Source: Oceanospirillaceae bacterium (lineage in GTDB: Bacteria; Pseudomonadota; Gammaproteobacteria; Pseudomonadales; Balneatricaceae). Taken from it: a DNA stretch of 34,642 nt. Shown piece by piece: positions 19,630 to 28,485 of the stretch (position 1 is the first letter of the stretch; each line of letters opens with the position of its first letter). Under the pieces are notes generated by a model. That model did not search any database and had not been told where the DNA came from. It saw only the letters and a list, made by a program, of their open reading frames with translations. Both the position numbers and the translations under genes were made by a program. The stretch covers positions 1 to 34,642 of the forward strand of contig JAERSU010000160.1 of assembly GCA_016845445.1 (NCBI GenBank). The letters are read 5' to 3'.

Positions 19630-20760
19630 TTAAGCTTTGCGAGCTTGCATGTTGCTAATGAAACGATCAAACAGCGGCGCCACATCGTGTGGACCGGGGC
19701 TGGCTTCAGGGTGACCCTGGAAACTAAAGGCCGACTTGTCAGTACGCTCAATACCCTGCAACGAGTTGTCAAACAGCGACTTGTGAGTAGCACGCAAAGT
19801 TGCAGGCAGGGAATCTTCGGCTACAGCAAAACCGTGGTTCTGGCTGGTGATCATCACCACAGAAGAATCCAGATCCTGTACCGGGTGGTTGGCACCATGA
19901 TGACCAAACTTCATCTTCTCGGTTTGCGCACCGGAAGCTAGGGCCAATAACTGATGGCCTAGGCAGATGCCAAATACTGGCACCTCAGCATCTAAGATTT
20001 CTTTGATTGCCGCAATGGCGTAATCACATGGCTCTGGGTCACCAGGGCCGTTGGACAGGAACACGCCATCTGGATTCATGGCGAGCACTTCGCTGGCTGG
20101 GGTTTGCGCTGGCACCACAGTCAAATCACAACCGCGCTCTACCAGCATGCGCAAGATATTGCGCTTAACACCAAAGTCATAAGCCACCACTTTAAATGGT
20201 GTTTCGCCTGCTGAGCGGTGACCTTCCACCAGATCCCAAGTGGATTCTGTCCACTGGTATGTCTCCGAGACAGTCACTTCTTTAGCCAGGTCCATACCCT
20301 TCAAGCCTGGGAAGGCCATGGCTGCTTGTAGCGCCTTGGCTTCGTCGATGTCGTCACCGGCAACGATACAGCCGTTTTGAGCACCCTTTTCGCGCAAGAT
20401 GCGCGTTAGGCGGCGAGTATCAATGTCAGCGATGGCAACCACGTTGTTGGCTTTTAGGTATTCATCCAAAGGCTGTTCATTACGCCAGTTGCTTGCCAGC
20501 AATGGCAAATCACGAATCACCAAACCAGCTGCCCAAACCTGGGTAGACTCTTCGTCTTCGCTAGTGGTACCTGTGTTACCGATATGAGGATAGGTAAGGG
20601 TTACAATTTGGCGGGCGTAGGATGGGTCCGTAAGGATTTCCTGATAACCGGTCATGGAAGTGTTAAAAACCACTTCGCCGGAACTTTGACCGGTCGCGCC
20701 AATGGCGATGCCTTTAAAAATACTGCCGTCTTCGAGGGCCAGGATGGCGGGGGTGCTCAA
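19630..20760 (-). CDS. carA: Carbamoyl-phosphate synthase small (glutaminase) subunit
   Basis: CarA hydrolyses glutamine and channels ammonia to CarB. The 376-residue protein has the N-terminal CarA domain ([10 protein letters not shown]...[17 protein letters not shown]) and a class I glutamine amidotransferase domain with the nucleophile Cys266 in FGICLGHQ and the HPE motif in [10 protein letters not shown]. The start is TTG at 20760. It has a perfect AGGAGG six bases upstream and fits the family length, so the rare start codon is well supported. A promoter and a terminator-like hairpin lie in its leader. Confidence 0.97.
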   Translation of the reverse strand: MSTPAILALEDGSIFKGIAIGATGQSSGEVVFNTSMTGYQEILTDPSYARQIVTLTYPHIGNTGTTSEDEESTQVWAAGLVIRDLPLLASNWRNEQPLDEYLKANNVVAIADIDTRRLTRILREKGAQNGCIVAGDDIDEAKALQAAMAFPGLKGMDLAKEVTVSETYQWTESTWDLVEGHRSAGETPFKVVAYDFGVKRNILRMLVERGCDLTVVPAQTPASEVLAMNPDGVFLSNGPGDPEPCDYAIAAIKEILDAEVPVFGICLGHQLLALASGAQTEKMKFGHHGANHPVQDLDSSVVMITSQNHGFAVAEDSLPATLRATHKSLFDNSLQGIERTDKSAFSFQGHPEASPGPHDVAPLFDRFISNMQARKA

Positions 20761-20828
20761 GTGATGCCTCCTATAAGTGCACGTCTAATGGGGACACGAG
20801 GCGGGAAAAAACGGGCTTCTATATTCGC

Positions 20829-20862
20829 AAAAAAGCGAGATGTGACAGACACATCCCGCTTT
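20829..20862 (-). terminator. Terminator-like hairpin in the carA leader (possible attenuator)
   Basis: Thirteen pairs including one G-U (20832-20844 with 20850-20862, five-base loop) are followed on the minus strand by six T. It sits between the carA promoter and carA, so carAB transcripts must read through it. It could also simply end the DUF3291 transcript. No convincing leader peptide or competing antiterminator stem was found. Confidence 0.72.
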
Positions 20863-20911
20863 CTTCAATAAATCTAGAGCGCTATATTTTCCACGCCTGT
20901 TAACTGACGGA

Positions 20912-20941
20912 ATTATAGCAATTTTTAAGGCATTTTGTCTA
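20912..20941 (-). promoter_or_regulatory. Sigma-70 promoter of carAB
   Basis: -35 TAGACA (20941-20936), an 18-base spacer and a perfect -10 TATAAT (20917-20912) lie just past the DUF3291 stop. The leader would be about 145 bases. No clear ArgR operator was recognised. Confidence 0.7.
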
Positions 20942-20950
20942 GAGAAATTT

Positions 20951-21415
20951 CTAACAATATAGCACCCCCTGCCCTGCTGGGAATGGCTTGCTAAAGGTAA
21001 ATGCCGCGCCTGTGGCACCATGGTCTTGCAAATGCTGGAGGCGCGCCTTACCCTCAGAAACTGTAGGGATTTCCCCTGCCGGCACCCACCAAAGCACCTG
21101 GCTCACATCATTGAGCTTGTCAAACCAGGCAACACGATTTTTTAACAGCTCCACATGGGCTGTGTTATAGACATATTGCTGCAAGGATTCAAGATCCTGC
21201 CAAACACTCATATTGACCAATAGATGCGGATCATCAAAGGCCTGTATAGCGGTTGCATCGCCTGTCTCATCCTGGAGGCGCCAAATAAACCCGGGAGAGC
21301 CGTCTGCCAAAGCATTGATTTCATCCAATCGAGCTACAAAACCGGCCATGGTGTCCGACTCCATATCAGCCACAGCTCGAGCTATATTCATTTGCGCAAG
21401 ACACCAGCTAGTCAT
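20951..21415 (-). CDS. DUF3291 family protein (antibiotic-monooxygenase-like fold)
   Basis: The 154-residue soluble protein has the DUF3291 signature: LAQMNIARAVADMES near the start, the PGFIWRLQ segment, a DDPHLLVNMSVWQDLESLQQYVY stretch and the WWVPAGEIPTVSEGKARLQHL end. The family has a ferredoxin-like dimeric barrel related to ABM monooxygenases. Its reaction is not known to me. An ATG at 21415 follows an in-frame GTG; I take the ATG. It lies 40 bases after spoVR and may be the last gene of the prkA-yeaH-spoVR unit. A link in function is not established. Confidence 0.85.
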   Translation of the reverse strand: MTSWCLAQMNIARAVADMESDTMAGFVARLDEINALADGSPGFIWRLQDETGDATAIQAFDDPHLLVNMSVWQDLESLQQYVYNTAHVELLKNRVAWFDKLNDVSQVLWWVPAGEIPTVSEGKARLQHLQDHGATGAAFTFSKPFPAGQGVLYC

Positions 21416-21455
21416 CACAGTTTTCCAAATTCACTATTTACAGACAAATCATATC

Positions 21456-22943
21456 TTATACTTCATAGCTGCGCATTACTTTGCCATCTTCACTCAAAGA
21501 ATCGAGTTTTACACTGAATCCCCACAAGCGCTGAATGTGCAACAAAAGCATCTCAGTATCATCGGCAAGGGGCCTGCCTTGATAACGATGATGCTGCAAG
21601 GTCAGGCTGCGATCGCCATGCAAATTCACATCCACCACCTGCACATTTGGCTCCATGGCTTCTAGGCTATAACTTTGCGACAAGTGTTCGCGCACGCGGC
21701 GATAACCTGCCTCATCATGGATAGCGGTCACCTGCAGTTCACTTTTGCCGCTCACGTCCTCTAGGCAAAACAGCTTTAAGTCACGCATGACCTTAGGCGA
21801 TAGGTACTGCAAGATAAAACTCTCATCCTTAAAATTACGCATGGCAAAGTCCATGGCGCCAAGCCAGTCACTGCCGGCCAATTGCGGGAAATAGTGTTTG
21901 TCCTCTGCAGTTGGCGCAAGACAAATTCGCTTAATGTCGGTCATCATGGCAAAGCCTAAGGCATAGGGGTTAATACTGGCTCCACCAGGCTCATCATAGG
22001 CCGGCTGGCGCAGTACGCGACTATGAATATCGAAAAACTCCAACATAAAGCCATCATCCACAAGGTCTTCATCATAGAGTTTATGCATGATGGTATAGTG
22101 CCAGAAACAGGCCCATCCTTCGTTCATCACCTTGGTTTGTTTTTGCGGATAAAAGTATTGCGCTATTTTACGCACAATGCGCACCACCTCTCTTTGCCAA
22201 GGCTCTAAAATCGGTGAGTTTTTCTCCATGAAATAGAGTAAATTTTCTTCAGGTTCAGGCGGAAATTGTTGCTTTACCTGAGGCTCAGCTTCAGACACCT
22301 GGTCTTCCGGAACCGTCTCCCAGAGTAGATTCACTTGCTGCTGCAACAAAGCCTCCCGTTCGGCTTGGCGGGTTTGCTCCTGCTCACGGGTAGGTGGCGG
22401 TGGGCGCTGGTAGCGGTTCACGCCATGACTCATCAAGGCATGGCATGAATCCAGCAGCCGCTCAACATTATCCACCCCATAACGGGTTTCACAGTGCTGC
22501 AAATACTCCTTAGCAAATACCATGTAATCAACGATAGCTGTGGCATCGGTCCATTCCTTAAATAGGTAGTTGCCCTTAAAAAAAGAATTATGCCCATAGC
22601 TTGCATGAGCGATTACCAAAGCCTGCATGGCCAGACTATTTTCTTCCATTAGGTAGGCAATACAGGGCGACGAATTGATCACCAGCTCATAAGCCAAACC
22701 CATTTTACCCGATTCATAAGCCTGCCTAGTTTGCTCAAAATGCTTACCAAAAGACCAATGATAATAACCAATAGGCAGCCCCACCGAGGCATAGGCATCA
22801 ATCATCTGCTCAGCGCTAATCACTTCCAGCTGATTGCTATAGGTATCCAGCCGATAGCTAGCGGCAATACGGGCTATCTGCTCATCAAACTGCGTAATGG
22901 TATCTAGGGTCCAGTCAGCGGGACTGTGATAGTGGGCTTTCAT
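21456..22943 (-). CDS. SpoVR family protein (YcgB-like)
   Basis: The 495-residue soluble protein is a clear SpoVR family member: YYHWSFGKHFEQTRQAYESG near residue 60, then INSSPCIAYLMEENS, and the conserved NEGWACFWHYTIMHKLYDE region. A Pro/Gln/Glu-rich linker lies at about 180-230. SpoVR affects spore cortex formation in Bacillus. In proteobacteria the gene travels with prkA and yeaH and is linked to stationary phase and starvation, but the biochemical role is unknown. Its start overlaps the yeaH stop by four bases (ATGA), so the two are translationally coupled. Confidence 0.95.
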   Translation of the reverse strand: MKAHYHSPADWTLDTITQFDEQIARIAASYRLDTYSNQLEVISAEQMIDAYASVGLPIGYYHWSFGKHFEQTRQAYESGKMGLAYELVINSSPCIAYLMEENSLAMQALVIAHASYGHNSFFKGNYLFKEWTDATAIVDYMVFAKEYLQHCETRYGVDNVERLLDSCHALMSHGVNRYQRPPPPTREQEQTRQAEREALLQQQVNLLWETVPEDQVSEAEPQVKQQFPPEPEENLLYFMEKNSPILEPWQREVVRIVRKIAQYFYPQKQTKVMNEGWACFWHYTIMHKLYDEDLVDDGFMLEFFDIHSRVLRQPAYDEPGGASINPYALGFAMMTDIKRICLAPTAEDKHYFPQLAGSDWLGAMDFAMRNFKDESFILQYLSPKVMRDLKLFCLEDVSGKSELQVTAIHDEAGYRRVREHLSQSYSLEAMEPNVQVVDVNLHGDRSLTLQHHRYQGRPLADDTEMLLLHIQRLWGFSVKLDSLSEDGKVMRSYEV

Positions 22944-24193
22944 GCTACCCCCTTGCGCGCAAACAACTCATGAAACACTGGGTATATTTCGCTGACGTTA
23001 TCGATGCTACGCATGGCAAATCGTTGCTCATGCTGCGCCATTAATTGCTCATAATGGCGCCACAAAGACTGATGTTCTCGGCCACCTATTTCCACATAGG
23101 TAAAATACTGACATTTAGGCAACAACCCCTGCATCAACTCCCCACAGCGGCCATTATCATCTTCCCAATTATCACCATCAGAAGCCTGCGCCACGTAGAT
23201 ATTCCATTTATCCACCGGATACCTTGCAGCGATAATATCCAAGGTTAAATGCAAAGCTGTAGAAACAATGGTGCCACCCGTTTCACGGGCGTAGAAAAAG
23301 GTCTCATCGTCCACTTCCTGAGCCTTGGTGTGATGGCTGATAAACACAATGTCCGTGTTTTCATACTGACGATGCAAAAACAAATACAATAACAAAAAGT
23401 AGCGTTTTGCTATGTCTTTAATAGCCTGTGTCATGGAGCCGGAAACGTCCATGACACAAAACATTACCGCCGCATTAGAGGGTTTGGGCACCTTCACAAG
23501 GTTGTTGTAACGCAGATCCACTTGATCTAAAAATGGCTGTGCTCGGGATTTAGCCTTTAAGGCATCTAACTGCTTTTGCAAACGCAAGCGCTCGTCCACA
23601 TCCGTGGCTGCTTGCAACTGATCTTCGAGTTCTTGCATGCGCTTCTTATAGCGCCCTCGCAGGGCAATACGCCGCGCTTGAGATTGGCGCAAAGTACGCA
23701 CAACATTGAGCTTCTCTGGCGAACCCTGGCTACTAAAGCCTGCCTGATGGGTACTAAATTCATCGGCATTTTTAAGATTCTCCTTGACCAAATTTGGCAA
23801 CGCTAAACCATCAAATAGGTAGTCCAAATACTCATCCCGAGTAATATTGAAGGTAAAGTCATCCTCGCCCTCACCATCCTTAGAGGCCTGGCCACTGCCA
23901 CTACCCCCTGCCCCAGGTTTAGGGCGGGGAATTTTATCACCCACGTTGAAGTGTTTGTTACCCGGCAATACATGGGTATGACGGCCACCGCGCCCATGAC
24001 GGAATCTTGGCTCACGAATATCAGCCTTGTCGATACTCACCTCACCACCTTTATCCAAATCGGTAATAGCACGGTCAGTAGCGGCCTTTTCCACCGCCTC
24101 TTTTACTTGGCGGTGGTAGCGTTTTAACAAGCGTTGGCGATTTACCGAACTCTTGTCTTTGCTATTCAGTCGTCGATCAATAATATGTGTCAT
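22940..24193 (-). CDS. yeaH: YeaH/DUF444 protein with von Willebrand A-like domain
   Basis: The 417-residue protein has a basic N-terminus, a Gly/Pro-rich low-complexity stretch (about 85-112), a short charged coiled coil (about 175-215) and a C-terminal VWA-like domain with the metal-site motif DVSGSM (about 249-254). In E. coli, yeaG-yeaH is induced by nitrogen starvation and stationary phase. VWA proteins beside AAA-type ATPases often act as partners of them, so partnership with PrkA is likely but inferred. GGGAGG lies seven bases before the ATG at 24193. The 3' end overlaps spoVR by four bases. Confidence 0.94.
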   Translation of the reverse strand: MTHIIDRRLNSKDKSSVNRQRLLKRYHRQVKEAVEKAATDRAITDLDKGGEVSIDKADIREPRFRHGRGGRHTHVLPGNKHFNVGDKIPRPKPGAGGSGSGQASKDGEGEDDFTFNITRDEYLDYLFDGLALPNLVKENLKNADEFSTHQAGFSSQGSPEKLNVVRTLRQSQARRIALRGRYKKRMQELEDQLQAATDVDERLRLQKQLDALKAKSRAQPFLDQVDLRYNNLVKVPKPSNAAVMFCVMDVSGSMTQAIKDIAKRYFLLLYLFLHRQYENTDIVFISHHTKAQEVDDETFFYARETGGTIVSTALHLTLDIIAARYPVDKWNIYVAQASDGDNWEDDNGRCGELMQGLLPKCQYFTYVEIGGREHQSLWRHYEQLMAQHEQRFAMRSIDNVSEIYPVFHELFARKGVA

Positions 24194-24239
24194 CACTTCG
24201 CCTCCCGAATCAACATTCGTAGACAGTCAAAAGATCAAA

Positions 24240-26162
24240 TCAATTTGATTTGATGACCCGTAAATACCATTCTGACAACAATCTTACCTGCCGCTCGGTA
24301 TAGCCTTTTTCCACCATACGCTTCACAAAGTCCGTGTGTTTTTGCTGGTCTTTGGCTGACGCCTTGGCATTGAAGGAAATCACCGGCAACAGATCTTCAG
24401 TGTTAGAGAACATCTTCTTCTCTATCACCGCCCGCATCTTCTCGTAACTCAACCAAGAAGGATTTTGACCATCATTATTGGCTCTTGCGCGAAGCACAAA
24501 ATTGACAATTTCATTACGGAAATCTTTGGGATTACTAATGCCAGCTGGTTTTTCAATTTTTTCCAGCTCATCATTGATAGCCGCGCGATCTAGAATATCG
24601 CCTGTATCGGGGTGTCGATATTCCTGATCTTGAATCCAGAAATCCGCATAGGTGACATAGCGGTCAAATATATTCTGACCATAGTCGGAGTAAGACTCTA
24701 AATAGGCGGTCTGAATCTCTTTGCCAATAAACTCGATGTAGCTATGGGTAATGTATTCCTTCAGATAACCCAGATAACGCTCGTGCACCTGTTGTGGAAA
24801 TTGCTGCTGTTCCAGTTCTTTTTGCAACACATAGAAAAGATGCACAGGATTGGCTGCTACCTCTTCGGCATCATAGTTGAACACCTTCGCCAGAATCTTA
24901 AAGGCAAAGCGAGTGGACAAACCATCCATACCTTCATTCACCCCAGCCATATCTTTATATTCTTGCAAGGGTTTGGCCTTTGGATCAGTGTCTTTTAATG
25001 ACTCACCGTTATACACCCTCAGTTTGGAATAGATACTGGAGTTCTCCACTTCTTTTAACCGCGACAAGACGGCAAACTGGGCCAACAGGTTTAAGGTATC
25101 CGGCGCACAGGGCGCCTTCTGCAATGAGCTATGAGCCAGCAGTTTTTCATAGATTTTGATTTCTTCGCTATAGCGCAGGCAATAGGGCACCTTGACAATA
25201 TTCACCCGATCAATAAACGCCTCATTGGTTTTGTTGTTCTTAAAAGTCTCCCATTCGGATTCATTAGAATGGGCCAATATCATGCCATCAAAGGGAATAG
25301 CGCCGATCGCCTCGGTACTATTGTAGTTACCTTCTTGGGTGGCTGTTAGCAAGGGGTGCAGCACCTTAATCGGCGCCTTAAACATCTCTACAAATTCCAT
25401 CAAACCACGGTTGGCCCGACACAGCCCGCCAGAATAGCTATAGGCATCACTATCGTTCTGAGCATGGTCTTCTAACTTGCGTATATCCACTTTACCAACC
25501 AGACTGGAAATATCCTGATTGTTTTCATCGCCGGGTTCTGTTTTCGAGATAGCCACTTGATTAAGAATGGACGGATAGAGTTTCACTACCCTGAACTGAT
25601 TGAGATCACCCCCAAATTCCGCCAAACGTTTGGCAGCCCAGGGGGACATGATGGTTTTAAGGTAGCGCTCAGCTATACCATATTCTTGCCGTAATATATC
25701 GCCATCTTCCTGGGGGTCAAACAACCCTAAGGGCGATTCAAATACGGGAGAGCCTTCTAACCCATAAAAGGGCACTGCCTCCATAAGCTGCTTCAAACGC
25801 TCGGCCACAGAGGACTTACCACCACCCACTGGGCCCAATAGATAGAGGATTTGTTTCTTTTCTTCCAAGCCCTGTGCAGCATGGCGAAAATGCGCCACAA
25901 TCTGCTCAATGGTGTCCTCTAAACCGTAGAATTCTTGAAAGGCTGGATAGCGTTTAATCAGCTTGTTGGAAAAGATTCGGCTTTGCACCGGATCGCGCGA
26001 CGTGTCGATGATTTCTGCCTCACCGATGGCCTTCAGCATGCGCTCAGCAGCGCTAGCATAAACACTGGCATCCTCACGACAGAGGTCCAAATAAGCTTGT
26101 AAGCTCATACTTTCGGCTTGATGGGCATCAAACCGCTGTTTGAAAGAATCAAAAATAGCCAT
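24240..26162 (-). CDS. prkA: PrkA/YeaG family serine protein kinase (AAA domain)
   Basis: The 640-residue protein has the PrkA AAA domain with Walker A GPVGGGKSS (110-118), followed by the conserved DGMILAHSNESEWETFKNNKTNEAFIDR-type region and a C-terminal kinase-like PrkA domain. E. coli YeaG (about 644 residues) autophosphorylates, helps survival in nitrogen starvation, and is expressed with yeaH. AGGAGG lies seven bases before the ATG. It heads the prkA-yeaH-spoVR operon. A leader hairpin sits directly before its ribosome binding site, and a sigma-54-like site lies about 100 bases upstream. Confidence 0.96.
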   Translation of the reverse strand: MAIFDSFKQRFDAHQAESMSLQAYLDLCREDASVYASAAERMLKAIGEAEIIDTSRDPVQSRIFSNKLIKRYPAFQEFYGLEDTIEQIVAHFRHAAQGLEEKKQILYLLGPVGGGKSSVAERLKQLMEAVPFYGLEGSPVFESPLGLFDPQEDGDILRQEYGIAERYLKTIMSPWAAKRLAEFGGDLNQFRVVKLYPSILNQVAISKTEPGDENNQDISSLVGKVDIRKLEDHAQNDSDAYSYSGGLCRANRGLMEFVEMFKAPIKVLHPLLTATQEGNYNSTEAIGAIPFDGMILAHSNESEWETFKNNKTNEAFIDRVNIVKVPYCLRYSEEIKIYEKLLAHSSLQKAPCAPDTLNLLAQFAVLSRLKEVENSSIYSKLRVYNGESLKDTDPKAKPLQEYKDMAGVNEGMDGLSTRFAFKILAKVFNYDAEEVAANPVHLFYVLQKELEQQQFPQQVHERYLGYLKEYITHSYIEFIGKEIQTAYLESYSDYGQNIFDRYVTYADFWIQDQEYRHPDTGDILDRAAINDELEKIEKPAGISNPKDFRNEIVNFVLRARANNDGQNPSWLSYEKMRAVIEKKMFSNTEDLLPVISFNAKASAKDQQKHTDFVKRMVEKGYTERQVRLLSEWYLRVIKSN

Positions 26163-26175
26163 GGTTACACCTCCT

Positions 26176-26209
26176 AAATGGGTGAACCTAGCAAATGGCT
26201 AACCCATTT
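26176..26209 (-). promoter_or_regulatory. Hairpin just before the prkA ribosome binding site
   Basis: AAATGGGT (26176-26183) pairs with ACCCATTT (26202-26209). An inner TAGC/GCTA pair (26189-26192 with 26198-26201) extends the stem past a five-base bulge. The stem ends next to AGGAGG, so its folding could affect translation or mRNA stability. There is no T run, so it is not a terminator. Confidence 0.5.
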
Positions 26210-26261
26210 TGACTAACGATCAAGCAGTAATATACGCAATGGTTTTTCTCACTTTATTTGT

Positions 26262-26277
26262 TGCATAAAATTGCCCA
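26262..26277 (-). promoter_or_regulatory. Candidate sigma-54 promoter of prkA
   Basis: TGGGCAATTTTATGCA on the minus strand has the invariant GG and GC of -24/-12 promoters at correct spacing (10 bases between), but several other positions differ from TGGCACG-N4-TTGCA. The start would be about 90 bases before prkA. E. coli yeaGH is sigma-54/NtrC dependent, which makes this plausible. Confidence 0.35.
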
Positions 26278-26369
26278 CCCGGGCATTACCTTCACCTTCA
26301 TCCTACTCCCAAGCAGAGCAAAAAGGGAAATCTTTACAAAACATTTTTTTCTATTAAACAGCCACTTTA

Positions 26370-26386
26370 TATAGAAATATTCTATA
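26370..26386. promoter_or_regulatory. Inverted repeat upstream of prkA, operator-like
   Basis: TATAGAA and TTCTATA flank three bases in a 17-base inverted repeat. It lies about 100 bases upstream of the sigma-54-like site, the usual distance for an enhancer-binding activator. The flanking DNA is very AT-rich, so chance is possible. The rest of the 280-base gap 26163-26442 shows nothing else convincing. Confidence 0.4.
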
Positions 26387-26442
26387 CAAAAGACTATTTA
26401 CAGGCCCCAGACCAGCATCTATTTATAATAAAAAACAATTAG

Positions 26443-26877
26443 TTAGGCTGATTTTATTGACTGCACAATGGCGGCTTTTAAAGCTGGGCAATCATTGCTG
26501 CCTAAAGCAATGTATTTACCGTCTCTGGTGCCCAAAAGTACAGCCTGCTTGCCATCCACACGATACAACCAGCCACCAGAAATGCGACGAATTCCATAGC
26601 CATGGAACCAGCCATAGTGTTCTTCTTGCACACTGACAATATCCTTAATGGCAACCTTGCGGCGCCAAAAGCCGAAGCCAAAAAACCAGCTTACATGGGA
26701 TTCAGAGACTTCAATGGTTAAGGCAAAAAACAGGGCTAATACAATCAAGGTAATAATGATCCCAGGCCAAACCACGGCTTCTGGCTGCCACCAGTTGGAA
26801 CCCAGCATAACAATCAGTATCAACAGCACCGTGGCCATTATATTGCGACCAGCTTGCGTGCGTTTATAGATAACCAT
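26443..26877 (-). CDS. Small membrane protein with a PH-like C-terminal domain
   Basis: The 144-residue protein has two hydrophobic segments (about 14-30 and 36-55) and a cytoplasmic C-terminal part of about 85 residues. The HYGWFHGYGIRRISGGWLY and KQAVLLGTRDGKYIALGS stretches resemble the small bacterial PH-like membrane proteins. No catalytic motif is visible and no function can be assigned. AGGAAA precedes the ATG. It lies 17 bases after the methyltransferase gene, so the two may be co-transcribed. Confidence 0.85.
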   Translation of the reverse strand: MVIYKRTQAGRNIMATVLLILIVMLGSNWWQPEAVVWPGIIITLIVLALFFALTIEVSESHVSWFFGFGFWRRKVAIKDIVSVQEEHYGWFHGYGIRRISGGWLYRVDGKQAVLLGTRDGKYIALGSNDCPALKAAIVQSIKSA

Positions 26878-26894
26878 GGCTATTTCCTAAACCA

Positions 26895-27530
26895 CTATAA
26901 AGGCTTTCTAAGGATGGTAAACTGGGCTCGACTGGCTTCTGGCTGCCAGTTTGATACCACCTCAAAGCCAACCTCTTCAAACTCTGATAATAATTGTTGC
27001 TGAGTAAAATGATTGATGCGCGGTAACAGGCCAATGCGGCTCAGCAACTTAACGCCTGCTTGCAACCACCAGGGTTCGCTAGCCAGACAAAAGGTATTAC
27101 TTACCAGTACACCACCTGGTTTTAGCAGGGCAAATAAGTTGGCCAATACTTGACGCTTATGGGGCAACAGATGCAGCACACTAAGGGCTACAACCATGTC
27201 CTCAGAAGCAGATTCGATGGGCATGGAAACCACATCTTGATGCTCAAAGGATATATTCTCCACACCCTGCTGTTTGGCCTTCTCTCGGGCAATATCAAGC
27301 ATTGCTGAGGACACATCCAGAGCGCGAATATGGGCCGCATGGGGCGCCAGCTTCAAGGCCACCGTACCAGTACCACAACCTATCTCTAGCACTCTAATAT
27401 GTGGGTACATATAAGATGTGATGATCTTGAGTTTTTTCTCAAACGTCTTTCTATCACTGATAGGCCGCTGGGCATAGCGCTTAGCCATGCGATTCCAAAA
27501 TTTTTCTGCGTGTTTAACAGACGCTGGCAT
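26895..27530 (-). CDS. Class I SAM-dependent methyltransferase
   Basis: This is a 211-residue Rossmann-fold methyltransferase. Motif I VLEIGCGTGT (about 48-57) binds SAM, ALDVSSAML is the acidic post-I strand, ISFEHQDV gives motif II, and LLKPGGVLVSNTF is the post-motif region typical of Methyltransf_11 members. The substrate cannot be read from the sequence. A GTG at 27539 is an alternative start three codons upstream. It lies between dapB and the membrane PH-like gene, outside the usual synteny. Confidence 0.88.
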   Translation of the reverse strand: MPASVKHAEKFWNRMAKRYAQRPISDRKTFEKKLKIITSYMYPHIRVLEIGCGTGTVALKLAPHAAHIRALDVSSAMLDIAREKAKQQGVENISFEHQDVVSMPIESASEDMVVALSVLHLLPHKRQVLANLFALLKPGGVLVSNTFCLASEPWWLQAGVKLLSRIGLLPRINHFTQQQLLSEFEEVGFEVVSNWQPEASRAQFTILRKPL

Positions 27531-27553
27531 TTTCTTCACTCTAGAACCAAAAA

Positions 27554-27579
27554 GGGGTCAGATGCATGCACCTGACCCC
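27554..27579. repeat. Copy of the GGGGTCAG palindromic repeat
   Basis: GGGGTCAG (27554-27561) and CTGACCCC (27572-27579) form eight-base arms around a ten-base centre. On the minus strand five T follow, so this copy may also act as a terminator after dapB. Confidence 0.75.
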
Positions 27580-27587
27580 AATATCCT

Positions 27588-27612
27588 AAAAGATTGTGGT
27601 TTACTCCACAAT
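27588..27612 (-). terminator. Possible terminator after dapB
   Basis: ATTGTGG/CCACAAT (27593-27599 with 27606-27612) pair around six bases, followed on the minus strand by CTTTT. The stem is short and the T run weak. It lies 11 bases past the dapB stop. Confidence 0.45.
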
Positions 27613-27623
27613 GACACAAGGCA

Positions 27624-28430
<807 letters not shown>

Positions 28431-28449
28431 CTATACCTTTAAATCAAAT

Positions 28450-28477
28450 GGGGTCTGACCCTTAAGGGTCAGACCCC
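28450..28477. repeat. Perfect 28-base palindrome of the GGGGTCTGACC repeat family
   Basis: The two halves, GGGGTCTGACCCTT and its exact complement, form a perfect palindrome in the dnaJ-dapB gap. It begins nine bases after the dnaJ stop. It is the best copy of a family seen at four intergenic sites here. Confidence 0.85.
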
Positions 28478-28485
28478 TATGAACA

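Noticed and set aside
20819-20854. Possible 11-codon leader peptide (MCLSHLAFLRI) in the carA leader
   Set aside because: Its ATG lies inside the hairpin stem, there is no clear ribosome binding site, and no run of control codons is present.
20951-27539. Genomic island or prophage between dapB and carA
   Set aside because: No integrase, transposase, attachment repeat or flanking tRNA is visible. The genes are metabolic or stress families with ordinary start signals.
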